DNA from: Microcaldota archaeon | GTDB lineage: Archaea > Micrarchaeota > Micrarchaeia > Micrarchaeales > Micrarchaeaceae | Direction: 5' to 3' | Length of the DNA: 34,496 bases | Assembly: GCA_021792115.1 (NCBI GenBank) | Contig: JAJYVI010000001.1 | Location: 1 to 34,496, forward strand | In this document: positions 16,501-23,931 of the stretch, in pieces | Layout: every line of letters begins with the position of its first letter | Position numbering within the stretch: position 1 is the stretch's first letter | Made by a program: the position numbers and the translations under genes | Notes under the pieces: model-generated | Told to the model about the DNA's origin: nothing | The model's input: the letters and a program-made list of their open reading frames with translations, nothing else | Databases searched by the model: none

Positions 16501-16903
16501 TTGAAGATATAGAGTTATAGATTAATACATTCATTACTGTTGCCTGCATTGCATTTATACTGAATCCAATAGTGTTATATGCAAGTACAGTTAATGAACT
16601 GTTGTAACTTCTAGTTCCATTATAAATAGATATATATGCAGAATATGGTAGGTAGCTGGATCCTGAAATTGCGTTTGCAAATTCTATTGTTGTAATTTGA
16701 CCTATGTCAAGTACAGTGTTTGAAACAAATGAGGTGCAAATTGTATTTGTAACTCCAGGAGCTAAAGAGGATGAAACTGGCGGAGGACATTGGCCAGAAA
16801 ATGGATTATTAGTACTATATGTGCTTGAAAATTGACTGATACTAAGCGCAAATAAAATTAAAATTATTTTAAATATTTTAACTATTCCGCATACCCCCAC
16901 CAC
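13583..16903 (-). CDS. Large surface protein with PKD/Ig-like repeats and C-terminal membrane anchor
   Basis: The 1106-residue protein begins with a signal-peptide-like segment (about residues 8-28). A Pro/His stretch (PPHPPPHPPPPPRPP, near 170-185) is followed by several PKD/Ig-like modules with recurring GT.PY.Y.W or GTGPF..W and D.GQ.... motifs (about 200-720). Two modules share GTGPFNAMLWNVTGNRQMG exactly. A further Ig-like module lies near 740-830. Residues about 870-1010 resemble the PGF-pre-PGF domain of archaeosortase substrates (FRLVNKIWSKIA then DPIIGIFSK). One hydrophobic helix (about 1070-1091) ends in a short basic tail. Many NxS/T sites suggest glycosylation. No PGF or PEP sorting box is visible. 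GTG at 16903 or 16900 could be the start. It is probably an S-layer or adhesin-like protein. Confidence 0.82.
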   Translation of the reverse strand: MVGVCGIVKIFKIILILFALSISQFSSTYSTNNPFSGQCPPPVSSSLAPGVTNTICTSFVSNTVLDIGQITTIEFANAISGSSYLPYSAYISIYNGTRSYNSSLTVLAYNTIGFSINAMQATVMNVLIYNSISSNALPQTLSSSPSSVLNFNFTNIAGNYSVRIYEKDSPPHPPPHPPPPPRPPSSITINALPDSYNYNIVINSALTPTSITSPLSIVTIDSGQSYPISISIPTTGTSPYTYSWSIANGYSCPGFSSPGNVTSFIYYPSTASSATCEFSATITDSATTPESYTVATPVITVNPAPIIYLSPSNILLDSNQIETYVLSVSNGTGPFNAMLWNVTGNRQMGSNVIIQLSGSNVVSFIVNSLTSANVFEFNAIAYDTGTAQPFIFNSLQNTIIVNNELNAAAVEPLTPIIDKGYSITLTANPVGGTAPYTYQWYTAPSAGNCSISDTLINGATSQIYTTPPLYINAYYCYIIIDSATSTTTAYSMTDYLTVKAAPSIFISATNALLDSGQIETINFTTDTEGTGPFNAMLWNVTGNRQMGSNVIIPSNEDYNSISFIVNSISSNTIQFNGILFDSITTYETPINSITISITVNSAPILSLNSIQNANLSNALSSSQPLSVIYGVLPSISANTVGGTGPFSYNWIITDPSGIQVFSENQIASFASSTSTAANSIIAENSRTLGGYFSVGNYILYLLANDIGTTTPYPYNDPINITVISNSLPAPLYSFSNSSGAAGTNSNGQYGSPYYTRDTFSFTGTKTLNNQSAWKLYVNGALYSTTSSQASWSTQGLPGTYILTFSNSGNANYTGNSITETLIVQQPASGLPPHSTIITPIIHLKVYHNITVSNSVYSNYLNISTVPFTINFTNEHIIFKLTSNNRTGKEVKVSIKNVTLSVQNITNRTYKKLIAFNFSTEQNITTNGLFVYPCNISNISVFRLVNKIWSKIASVQNPQTCTVSFLVPSDPIIGIFSKNPTFTSPSLSNITTKISSANILIIKNNLTAAINSISSNIIQKQINSTSNVIPISTELPANSVANTLIISSLASQSTGHTGSILSLSSAMSHVQIILIAIIVLFAILLVIIIFLTCNNYASKKGKCIFIT
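15255..15310 (-). repeat. 56-bp exact repeat inside the surface protein gene, copy A
   Basis: This stretch is identical at every base to 15849-15904, 594 bp away, and encodes the NAMLWNVTGNRQMGSNVI region of one Ig-like module. Flanking sequence diverges, including synonymous sites, so the identity suggests recent duplication or gene conversion between modules. Confidence 0.8.
15849..15904 (-). repeat. 56-bp exact repeat inside the surface protein gene, copy B
   Basis: This is the partner of 15255-15310, in the preceding module of the protein, in the same frame and orientation. Confidence 0.8.
16352..16399 (-). repeat. G-rich tandem repeat encoding the Pro/His linker
   Basis: The plus strand holds repeated GGAGGCGGATGG units (12 bp, about two and a half copies) in an otherwise AT-rich region. 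They encode the Pro/His/Arg linker of the surface protein. Runs of two to four G spaced by one or two bases could fold into a quadruplex on the template strand. Confidence 0.7.
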
Positions 16904-17254
16904 ATCTTTGCGCCTAAAAAATCATAGGTGCTAAATAAAGACATGGAACTTATCTCACACAACTTAATTTTCCCAACTTCCTTCTTAATAATTAATATTA
17001 GAAGTAAAACTATTTAATAATTAGTATTTAGTTAATGTTTTATAAAATAATTTCTAATTTGTAATGCTACGTAATAGTTTATATATATAATAAGTGACAT
17101 CCTCCCACCCGTAAATGGTGTGGGATTTATCGCTATGTAGAGTTAAGTAATAATTAGAGCTTAGCTATAACATAGATTAGATTATAGCGCATAGTACATA
17201 AGTAGGTAGATAGTAGTTGCACTGGCACATTGATATACTATGCATTATACTTTA
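16904..17254. other. Intergenic region between the surface protein and aspS
   Basis: This 351-bp gap has no gene. It holds the upstream region of the surface protein gene on the minus strand, a GC-rich hairpin at 17099-17127 and, to its right, a series of inverted repeats (for example GCATAGTA at 17189-17196 with TACTATGC at 17236-17243, and CTATGT/ACATAG near 17133 and 17170). Confidence 0.55.
17099..17127. mobile_element. Hairpin resembling an IS200/IS605 right end (relict or non-autonomous)
   Basis: The segment reads ATCCTCCCACCCG, TAAAT, then GGTGTGGGATTT: a seven-pair stem (CCCACCC with GGTGTGGG, one bulged base) inside an ATCCTCCC...GGGATTT frame. This pattern is typical of subterminal right-end hairpins of IS200/IS605/IS1341 elements in archaea. 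No tnpA or tnpB remnant lies on either side, so it would be a relict or a palindrome-only element. It could instead be a terminator. Confidence 0.35.
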
Positions 17255-19054
17255 TTATTCAAAGTCTTCCTGCTTTATGTTGTAATCATTGAGTAGCCTT
17301 TTTTTGCTGATTTTTGTAGGAGCAGAATCCAAAAGTGATTCTTGCTTGTGATTCTTTGGAAAGAGAATAAAATCCCGTATATTCTCGCTATTGAGCAGAG
17401 TTGATATAAATCTGTCAAGACCTAGAGCTATGCCCCCGTGTATTGGTGCACCATAAGATAATGCATCTATAAGAAACCCGAATGTGTTGGTTATTGCATT
17501 CTGATCCATTCCTATAACAGATAGAGATTTTTTTTGAAGCTCGGAATCATGTATCCTGATGCTGCCGCCGCCTATTTCTTCACCGTTGAGTACAATGTCG
17601 TACTGTCTTGCAATTACTTTTTCAGGCTCTGACTCAAGATATTTTTCAGTATCTTTTGTTGGAGCTGTAAATGGATTGTGAGCCGGCTTTAATTTGCCTG
17701 TAACTTCATCTTTGTCAAAAAGAGGGAAATCTGTAATCCATGCAAATGCGTATTCTTTATCGTATTTTTGCAATTTATCTCCAATAAGCTTTCTTAATTT
17801 TCCAAGCGCTTCGAGAAGCAAATTCTCTGATAGGTCAGATCCTATTATTATTATATCTCCGTCATGTAAATTCATTCTCTGCATTAAGATATCGCAAACG
17901 CTGCTTCCTATTGACTCTGAAATAGACATTGGATCTGATTCAATTTTATCATGCGCAACATAAAGCCATGTAAGACCTTTAAGCCCTAGCCCTTTTGCTA
18001 CCTCTATCAATTTCAGCATGTATTGCTTATTAAGCCTGCTGCTCCCTGAATTATCACTGAAATCAGCAGAAAATGCAACAGCTTTTACAAATCCATTGCT
18101 CTCTATAATTCTCTTTAGCACATTATAATTAGATGATTTCATCTCCTCTGTTATGTCAAATATTTGACTGTTGAATCTAAGATCTGGTTTATCAGACCCA
18201 TATTTTTCCATTGCTGTTTTGTATTGCAGCTCTGGGAAATCAATATTTGTATTGTTATTGAGCACCTGCTTAAATACCACTCTTATCAGCTCTTCTATAA
18301 GGCCTTTTATATATTTTTCATCCTTGAAACTCACTTCAATATCAACTTGCGTGAACTCAGGCTGCCTATCTATTCTCTGATCCTCATCCCTATAGCACCG
18401 TGCTATCTGAAAATATTTATCAATTCCTCCTACCATACAGAGCTGCTTATACAGCTGAGGCGATTGCGCAAGAGAGTAATATGTATTCTTAATTAACCTT
18501 GAGGGAACAAGAAAGGTCCTTGACCCTGTTTCATATGTGTCTTTAACAAGAGTAGGTGTTTCAAGTTCCATGAACCCATTATCCCAAAAATATTTACGTA
18601 TCTGCTTTGTAATTCTGTCGCGGAATTCAATGTTCTTTATCATTTGCCGCCTCCTTAAGTCTAAATACCTAAACTTCATACGCAAGTCCTCATTCGCAAG
18701 GCTTCTGCTTTTCTCATCAATAAGCTCGAATGGGGGCATCAATGATTTGTTTATTACCTCAAATTTTTCTACGAATATTTCAACATTGCCTGTAGTAATT
18801 GAGTTATCTACAGTATCCTCGTCTCTTTTCTTGACATTTCCGAAGACTTGTATTACATATTCCTTGCCTAATGTATCTGCAAGTTTCTTTACCTGCGACT
18901 CAAAAACTAGCTGGGTTTCACCGAACCTGTCGCTCAAATCTATAAACAGCTTTCCGCCATGATCTCTGATTCGCCTACACCAACCATAGGCTCTAACGTA
19001 TTTTCCTATAAAGGTTTCGTCCAGCTGCCCACAGTTTATTAATTCATAATTCAA
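17255..19054 (-). CDS. aspS: Aspartyl-tRNA synthetase, bacterial type, probably non-discriminating
   Basis: This 599-residue class II synthetase has the bacterial architecture: an N-terminal OB fold (INCGQL...AYGWCRRIRDHGGKLFIDL), catalytic motifs YLDLRR, FQIARCYRDEDQRIDRQPEFTQVDIEVSF split around motif 2, a GAD insertion (about 280-400), GEEIGGGSIRIH and motif 3 GGIALGLDRF. Archaeal AspRS is about 430-440 residues and lacks GAD. His32 in RDHGG is the residue found in non-discriminating bacterial enzymes; discriminating ones often have Leu. Such enzymes charge both tRNA-Asp and tRNA-Asn with Asp. I start at TTG 19054, six bases after GGTG, where homologues begin; an upstream TTG at 19096 would add 14 unmatched residues. 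It follows gatB by 25 bp. Confidence 0.93.
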   Translation of the reverse strand: MNYELINCGQLDETFIGKYVRAYGWCRRIRDHGGKLFIDLSDRFGETQLVFESQVKKLADTLGKEYVIQVFGNVKKRDEDTVDNSITTGNVEIFVEKFEVINKSLMPPFELIDEKSRSLANEDLRMKFRYLDLRRRQMIKNIEFRDRITKQIRKYFWDNGFMELETPTLVKDTYETGSRTFLVPSRLIKNTYYSLAQSPQLYKQLCMVGGIDKYFQIARCYRDEDQRIDRQPEFTQVDIEVSFKDEKYIKGLIEELIRVVFKQVLNNNTNIDFPELQYKTAMEKYGSDKPDLRFNSQIFDITEEMKSSNYNVLKRIIESNGFVKAVAFSADFSDNSGSSRLNKQYMLKLIEVAKGLGLKGLTWLYVAHDKIESDPMSISESIGSSVCDILMQRMNLHDGDIIIIGSDLSENLLLEALGKLRKLIGDKLQKYDKEYAFAWITDFPLFDKDEVTGKLKPAHNPFTAPTKDTEKYLESEPEKVIARQYDIVLNGEEIGGGSIRIHDSELQKKSLSVIGMDQNAITNTFGFLIDALSYGAPIHGGIALGLDRFISTLLNSENIRDFILFPKNHKQESLLDSAPTKISKKRLLNDYNIKQEDFE

Positions 19055-19079
19055 AAAAAACACCGGTACACAATCAGTC

Positions 19080-20390
19080 TTATTTGCCTGCAACAAATTT
19101 AGGCAATAAAATATTTAGCCTTGTTGAAATATACTTTGGGCTTGCATTATACTTTTTTGCGATTTGGCCTATTATAAAATTAAAAACTTTTGGATTATTT
19201 ACATAATCTTTTAACAGTTGCTTATTTTCTAATAGCATTGAATTTATTGCAGAGTCTATTAAACTTTCATCTATTTCAGAACTTGTTTCAATTGTTTTTC
19301 CTTGCTCTATGTCATTAATAGTTTCGCTGTTTATAAGCACATTCTTTGAAATTGCAATAAGCAAAGCCTCAAATTTTTCATCATCAAGAGTTTTATTATA
19401 CCTTTTAAGCACCTCAATGGCACTTATTACAATATTAATCTTGTACGTTCCTGCAAACTTATTTATAAGCTGGAGGGCATTCTTGTCAAACATTATTTGC
19501 TCAATAATGAGCTTCTCGCTTGCAGAGTACTTTTCTGCAAGCTCCTTTGCTATCTTATTCGTATAAGTCGGTTCAATAATCGGAAGATTCTTTATACTGT
19601 ATTCCCCTAGATCAGGTTCATAAATTATACCATATTCCTCGTCACTTTCTTTTTCCCTCATAGAAACTGTGATCATATTTGCTCCATCATACGACCTTGT
19701 CTCTTTATTTATTATTGCTCCGCTAGCCCTTGCTGCCTCTTGCCTTTTTATCTCAAACAGCGCTGCATTAATCATATCTTTCAGGCCTGTGATGTTTTTT
19801 ACTTCTACTCTTTCACCCTGGTTAGATACATTTACATCAGCTTTAAGCTCTGTGTTGATATCTATGCCAAGGTAATACAATATGCTTTTCAATTCGTTCA
19901 TGAATTCTTTCAGTTCATCAATATTAAAAATATCAGGCTCTGTCACTATTTCAAGTAGAGGCCTTCCTGATCTATTGAAGTCTATTAATGAATAATCTTC
20001 TTCATGCAGTATCTTTGCAGGATCTTCTTCTATCTGTATCCTGCGTATCCTTATCTTCTTTGAGCTCTGAAGCTCTATAAATCCGCCTTGAGAAATAGGG
20101 TTTGAAAGCTGTGTTATCTGGAATGATTTAGGTAAATCAGGGTAAAAATATACCTTGCGCTCGAAAGAGATTGTTTTTGCTATATCTGAATGAAGTGCAT
20201 TCGCCACTGACTTTGCAATCTCAAGAGCTTTTGCATTGAGCATTGGCTTTGATCCTGGAAACCCCATGCAGATAGGGCAGACAGACATGTTAGGCTCCTG
20301 TTCATTATATGCATTGCAAGAGCAGAAAAGTTTTGTCTTAGTTGGAATTGCGACATGAATCTCCAGTCCAATTTTTATTGCCTCCATCAT
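19080..20390 (-). CDS. gatB: Asp-tRNA(Asn)/Glu-tRNA(Gln) amidotransferase subunit B
   Basis: The 436-residue protein recognises mischarged tRNA and activates the acyl group with ATP. Family blocks are IGLEIHVAIPTKTKLFC, the zinc cysteines in FCSC and CPICMGFPGS, FERKVYFYPDLPKSFQI, and EVKNITGLKDM. The C-terminal YqeY-like tail (about 300-436) is present but short, making the protein roughly 40 residues shorter than usual. IHVAI has Ala where most have Gln (IHVQL). The start ATGATG overlaps the gatA stop by four bases, indicating translational coupling. With a non-discriminating AspRS directly downstream, the likely substrate is Asp-tRNA(Asn); archaea normally use GatDE for Gln-tRNA. Confidence 0.95.
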   Translation of the reverse strand: MMEAIKIGLEIHVAIPTKTKLFCSCNAYNEQEPNMSVCPICMGFPGSKPMLNAKALEIAKSVANALHSDIAKTISFERKVYFYPDLPKSFQITQLSNPISQGGFIELQSSKKIRIRRIQIEEDPAKILHEEDYSLIDFNRSGRPLLEIVTEPDIFNIDELKEFMNELKSILYYLGIDINTELKADVNVSNQGERVEVKNITGLKDMINAALFEIKRQEAARASGAIINKETRSYDGANMITVSMREKESDEEYGIIYEPDLGEYSIKNLPIIEPTYTNKIAKELAEKYSASEKLIIEQIMFDKNALQLINKFAGTYKINIVISAIEVLKRYNKTLDDEKFEALLIAISKNVLINSETINDIEQGKTIETSSEIDESLIDSAINSMLLENKQLLKDYVNNPKVFNFIIGQIAKKYNASPKYISTRLNILLPKFVAGK

Positions 20391-21754
20391 ATAGATCCTA
20401 GATTATATTTGAATTGGTATTTAAATGAATTTTCCCAATTTTCCACGAAATCAAGCAATGAATAGTCCTCAAAATGGTCTGATATAAGCTGCGCGCCCAT
20501 TGGAAGGCCTTTATCATAATCATATGGAAATGACACGTGAGGAAAACCTGAAAGATTAGGCGGTATTGTTAGAATATCTAGCCCATAATTCTGCACAGGA
20601 GTTAAGCTATTGGCATCATCTATTTTAGGAGTCATAATTGGCATTGTAGGACTCAATATAAATCCTTGCCTAAGGATTTCTTTCATTTTTGCTATAAGAA
20701 GCCCACGCACTTTTAAAGCCTTGCTATAATATTTACTTTTAACGCTTGCTCCTCTTACAAACGTACCTAATATTATTCTCCTCTTTGCCTCTGTTCCAAA
20801 GTTAGACCTTGATTCTGTAAAGAAAGAGTTATAGTCTTTGGAGAATTCATTATTCTTCAATCCGTATTTAAATCCTGTGTAGCGCGCCAGGTTTGTAGAA
20901 GCTTCTGCCATCGAGATTATATAATAAGTCGGGATTGCTTTATCTAGCAGGTTGAAATCTATTGTTTTTATAGCAAAGCCCATGTTCTCCAGCTTTGACA
21001 CGAGGCCAGAAAAATGAGATTTTACGCTTTCATCAAGTAAATCATTTATTTGATTGATAATAAAAATTGTATTTTTGGCGCCTTTGCCTTCATCGCTCTG
21101 CATTTTTCTTTTCTCTATGTCAATGCAAGTAGAATCATAATTGTCAGGCCCTTTTATTATGTCAAAAACATATCTTATGTCCTTTGCTGACCTTGACATC
21201 AGCCCGATCTTGTCAAGCGAATTTGCATAGTCTATCAGACCATGCCTTGATACTGCGCCATAGGTAGGAGTGAAACCAACGACTCCGCAGAATGCCGAAG
21301 GTGCGGATATTGATCCTCCTGTTGATTCTGCTATTGCAATATGGTATTTCAAGACAGCAGTCGCAATTGCTGCTCCGCTGCTTGAGCCTCCTGCAACATA
21401 ATCCTCGTTAAAAGGGTTCCGTGGAGTCCTTTCTGAATTAAGCCCAAATGTACCAAACCCAAATTCATCCATGTTTGTTTTTCCAATAAAATCAAAATTT
21501 TTTGAAAGCATTCTTTCAACAACAGTTGCATTGAATGGCGGCAGATAAGACTTTAGAATTTTTGAATTTGCTGTTGTCTCAACATTTTTCACGCAGATAT
21601 TGTCCTTTACGCTAAATGGGTAATTTTGGCCTGATATCCTTGTTATGTTGAGAAATGCATTGAGCCTGCTGTTAATGTCAGATAGGTCATTAAAAAGTGA
21701 TTCTGCATAACCTGATTTTTTTTCCAATGAATAAAATTCCTCAATGCTATTCAT
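20387..21754 (-). CDS. gatA: Asp-tRNA(Asn)/Glu-tRNA(Gln) amidotransferase subunit A
   Basis: The 455-residue amidase-signature subunit releases ammonia from glutamine for transfer to the tRNA-bound acyl group. The Ser-cisSer-Lys machinery is visible: Lys in YPFSVKDNICVKN, GGSSSGAA, and the nucleophile region ESTGGSISAPSAFCGVVGFTPTYG. Most GatA proteins read GSDTGGSIRQPA there; Asp-Thr is replaced by Ser-Thr and Arg-Gln by Ser-Ala, so this is a divergent but apparently intact site. Start and stop each overlap neighbours by four bases (gatC before, gatB after), a tight operon. Confidence 0.95.
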   Translation of the reverse strand: MNSIEEFYSLEKKSGYAESLFNDLSDINSRLNAFLNITRISGQNYPFSVKDNICVKNVETTANSKILKSYLPPFNATVVERMLSKNFDFIGKTNMDEFGFGTFGLNSERTPRNPFNEDYVAGGSSSGAAIATAVLKYHIAIAESTGGSISAPSAFCGVVGFTPTYGAVSRHGLIDYANSLDKIGLMSRSAKDIRYVFDIIKGPDNYDSTCIDIEKRKMQSDEGKGAKNTIFIINQINDLLDESVKSHFSGLVSKLENMGFAIKTIDFNLLDKAIPTYYIISMAEASTNLARYTGFKYGLKNNEFSKDYNSFFTESRSNFGTEAKRRIILGTFVRGASVKSKYYSKALKVRGLLIAKMKEILRQGFILSPTMPIMTPKIDDANSLTPVQNYGLDILTIPPNLSGFPHVSFPYDYDKGLPMGAQLISDHFEDYSLLDFVENWENSFKYQFKYNLGSI

Positions 21755-22032
21755 ATTTTCGGACCCACTATATAAAATCTGTGCGTTTTTGAATTCGCAA
21801 GTAGAAGATTAATATCATTGAATTGGGATTCAGAATCTTGTCTAAGTCTCTCATCAATATCTATAGGATGATAATACTCAACTATATTTCCTGTATCAAT
21901 TTGCTGTATTGTATCAAAATATTCTAGTACACTTTCTATGTCTTTCTTTATTCTTTCCTTTTCAGCATCTTGAAGCTTTATTCTGCAAATATGCAGAAGC
22001 CGTTCAAATTCCTGTTCGTCCATTAATACCAT
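21751..22032 (-). CDS. gatC: Asp-tRNA(Asn)/Glu-tRNA(Gln) amidotransferase subunit C
   Basis: The 93-residue subunit wraps the GatA-GatB interface. The pattern FERLLHICRIKLQDAEKERI, ESVLEYFDTIQQIDT and the proline-poor C-terminal RFYIVGPKI fit GatC. The open frame extends upstream to 22152 and would add 40 hydrophobic residues, but that part is AT-rich untranslated sequence: GatC is normally about 95 residues and has no membrane helix. The start is ATG 22032 or ATG 22023, with GGGGAATGG just before. It is the first gene of gatC-gatA-gatB-aspS. Confidence 0.88.
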   Translation of the reverse strand: MVLMDEQEFERLLHICRIKLQDAEKERIKKDIESVLEYFDTIQQIDTGNIVEYYHPIDIDERLRQDSESQFNDINLLLANSKTHRFYIVGPKI

Positions 22033-22178
22033 TCCCCAAAATAAAAATATAAAAATAATAAAGATAACAGATAGGATAAACAATAAAATAGAATTTCCAA
22101 GCGCTGTGACTTGTTTATATGTCACGTAGACAATGTACACTGCATGCAGCAATTTGTAGTTATAATATAAGTATAATA

Positions 22179-22655
22179 TTATGATTTAGATTTTTTAATA
22201 TTATGTTTTAATTTAAAAAAATAGAGAACTGCACTTGCTAGGCTTATAAGCCCTATGAATATTAGAAACAAGCCTAGGATGAATTTTATAAGATCAAGGA
22301 ATATTAGAAATCCGAAAGAGACTTGATGAGAGTAAAGTCTAAAATGTATCAGCAAAAGGCCGAAGAATATGAAGAGGACGCTGAAAAATGCACTTATTGA
22401 GAAATCTTCATAGTCAGAGACTACAAAGTATTTTGCTGTTCTTGCGTTTATATTGAATTTTGATTTGTCTTTTATCTTAAGAACAGCGACTGCAAAAAAT
22501 CCTGCGCCTAAACCTAAGAATAAGCCAACAACATCAAACCTGAACAAAATTCCAAATGCAAAACCTATAAAGAGCAATGATAAAAAAATTAGAATTGAAA
22601 TTTTGTTGCTTTCAGATCTCCTATAGCGTTCTGCATATATGCTCTTGTCTTTCAT
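22179..22655 (-). CDS. Four-helix membrane protein of unknown function
   Basis: The 158-residue protein has hydrophobic segments at about 19-38, 40-60, 87-108 and 118-148, with Arg/Lys-rich ends (KDKSIYAERYRRS and KHNIKKSKS). No known family or motif is recognised. It starts six bases after the L24e stop, within the same transcript as L7Ae-S28e-L24e and just ahead of gatC. Small membrane proteins in ribosomal operons can act in insertion or secretion, but nothing in the sequence shows that here. Confidence 0.75.
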   Translation of the reverse strand: MKDKSIYAERYRRSESNKISILIFLSLLFIGFAFGILFRFDVVGLFLGLGAGFFAVAVLKIKDKSKFNINARTAKYFVVSDYEDFSISAFFSVLFIFFGLLLIHFRLYSHQVSFGFLIFLDLIKFILGLFLIFIGLISLASAVLYFFKLKHNIKKSKS

Positions 22656-22661
22656 CTTTTA

Positions 22662-22871
22662 TCATTGTGACTTTTTAACATTACTTTTAACTGCATTTAG
22701 TGTTGCTTCAGCTGGCTTTGATTTATTGTTTGAGTTTTTTGATAGTTTTCTGTTACTTTTGCTATTTTTAAAGCATGTGCCTGAACAAAAATAACTTATT
22801 GTCCCTATCTTATTTACAAACATTAATCCCTTTCCTTCGCTAATTTCTTTTGAGCAATAAGAGCATTTCAT
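22662..22871 (-). CDS. rpl24e: 50S ribosomal protein L24e (eL24)
   Basis: The 69-residue protein has the eL24 zinc ribbon: MKCSYCSKEISEGKG and YFCSGTCFKNSK, with Cys3, Cys6 and two more Cys (about 29 and 33), followed by a basic tail. It binds 23S rRNA near the intersubunit face. The ATG has TGAT three bases upstream. The L7Ae-S28e-L24e order is a conserved archaeal cluster. Confidence 0.93.
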   Translation of the reverse strand: MKCSYCSKEISEGKGLMFVNKIGTISYFCSGTCFKNSKSNRKLSKNSNNKSKPAEATLNAVKSNVKKSQ

Positions 22872-22903
22872 AAAATCATTATGTTATGAGATTTAAGAAT
22901 TTA

Positions 22904-23143
22904 TTATTTGACCTTTATTTCCCTTGCTTCTCTGTTTGTATCAGGAAGCCTTATAATGTCCCCTGACTTGATTGGACCTACGACATTTCTCTTTATTATT
23001 CTATTTTTATCCTTGCCCTCAAGTATCTTGCATACTATAAAGTAGATTTCTCCATAAATGCCTGTCTTGGCGCGTTTTTCAACTTCAATTACTTCTGCAA
23101 GAAAGCCCTGAAAACGGTTTTCTGCTTCATTTTGTTCTGCCAT
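22904..23143 (-). CDS. rps28e: 30S ribosomal protein S28e (eS28)
   Basis: The 79-residue protein carries the eS28 core: AEVIEVEKRAKTGIYGE, RNVVGPIKSGDIIRLPDTNREAREI. eS28 sits at the mRNA exit of the small subunit. An in-frame TTG at 23152 would add three residues; ATG 23143, preceded by GGATTGAT, is the better start. It lies between L7Ae and L24e. Confidence 0.93.
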   Translation of the reverse strand: MAEQNEAENRFQGFLAEVIEVEKRAKTGIYGEIYFIVCKILEGKDKNRIIKRNVVGPIKSGDIIRLPDTNREAREIKVK

Positions 23144-23237
23144 CGTAATCAATCCACTTAATATTTATTTATTTGATAACTTATTTAATTTTACGAATTT
23201 AATTCTACGAATTTAACACGCAGTGGTCTGATAAAGA

Positions 23238-23606
23238 TTACTGCTTGCTTTTTCCTGTTATGAGAGAAATTATCTCTTTTATCTTGTCTGCTGCCTCTCC
23301 TTCTTTTTCGACTGAAACTGCAGTACAAGGCACATTTAAGCCTATTGATTTGCCAAGATCCTCTTTTGTTGCAATGTATGAATATGAAATCTTCTTTTCA
23401 TCACATAGCTTTGGCAGATGCATCACTACTTCTTCAGGCTGCACATCTTTTGCAATTACGACAAACTTAGCAAGGTTTCGTTCAATGCTTTTTGTCACTT
23501 CGTTAGCACCTTTCTTTACTGTTCCAGATGTGCTTGCAATCTTTAGTGCCTCTTGGGTCTTAGCCATTATTTCGTCGGATACTTCAAATTTTATATAAGA
23601 TACCAT
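23238..23606 (-). CDS. rpl7ae: Ribosomal protein L7Ae (eL8), kink-turn binding protein
   Basis: The 122-residue protein matches L7Ae: TVKKGANEVTKSIERNLAKFVVIAKDVQPEEVVMHLP (the RNA-binding GANE..K.I.R element), then LPKLCDEKKISYSYI and KEDLGKSIGL. It binds kink-turns in 23S rRNA, C/D box sRNAs and RNase P RNA, so it should also bind the sRNA at 11814-11875. The start is ATG 23606, set by GGTG five bases upstream; a GTG at 23621 is also in frame. Confidence 0.95.
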   Translation of the reverse strand: MVSYIKFEVSDEIMAKTQEALKIASTSGTVKKGANEVTKSIERNLAKFVVIAKDVQPEEVVMHLPKLCDEKKISYSYIATKEDLGKSIGLNVPCTAVSVEKEGEAADKIKEIISLITGKSKQ

Positions 23607-23931
23607 ATTAACACCTATCACTTTTGGTCATTTAGATATTTTAGCATTATGTAGAATAACTTTAAATAACTTTAAAAGCTAAATTCAAAATTTAAAAACA
23701 AAGATTATCTATATTAAATCTGATTTCTGTCTTAGCGATTAGGTTTAATATTGCCTTTTATGCCTTGCGCTTGAGCGCTTAAATAGCATAGATATTGCCT
23801 TAAACATGTGCTAAAGCAATTTTTAGATTAATAAGATAAACAAGATAATATAAAACAAAAAAGTATATAAATCTATGTGATAAAGCAACAATTGCCGTCA
23901 TAGATCTGCATTTGCCATGCGGCGCTGCAAT
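23607..23931. other. Intergenic region between L7Ae and the glutamic peptidase
   Basis: This 325-bp stretch lies upstream of L7Ae and downstream of the peptidase, both on the minus strand. It contains A/T runs and a small GCGC-TTGA-GCGC hairpin near 23768. No gene, tRNA or C/D box RNA is seen. Confidence 0.5.

Noticed and set aside
21751..22152. GatC with a 40-residue N-terminal membrane helix
   Set aside because: GatC is about 95 residues and soluble; the extra part is AT-rich leader that happens to stay open and looks hydrophobic. ATGs at 22032 or 22023 give the normal length.
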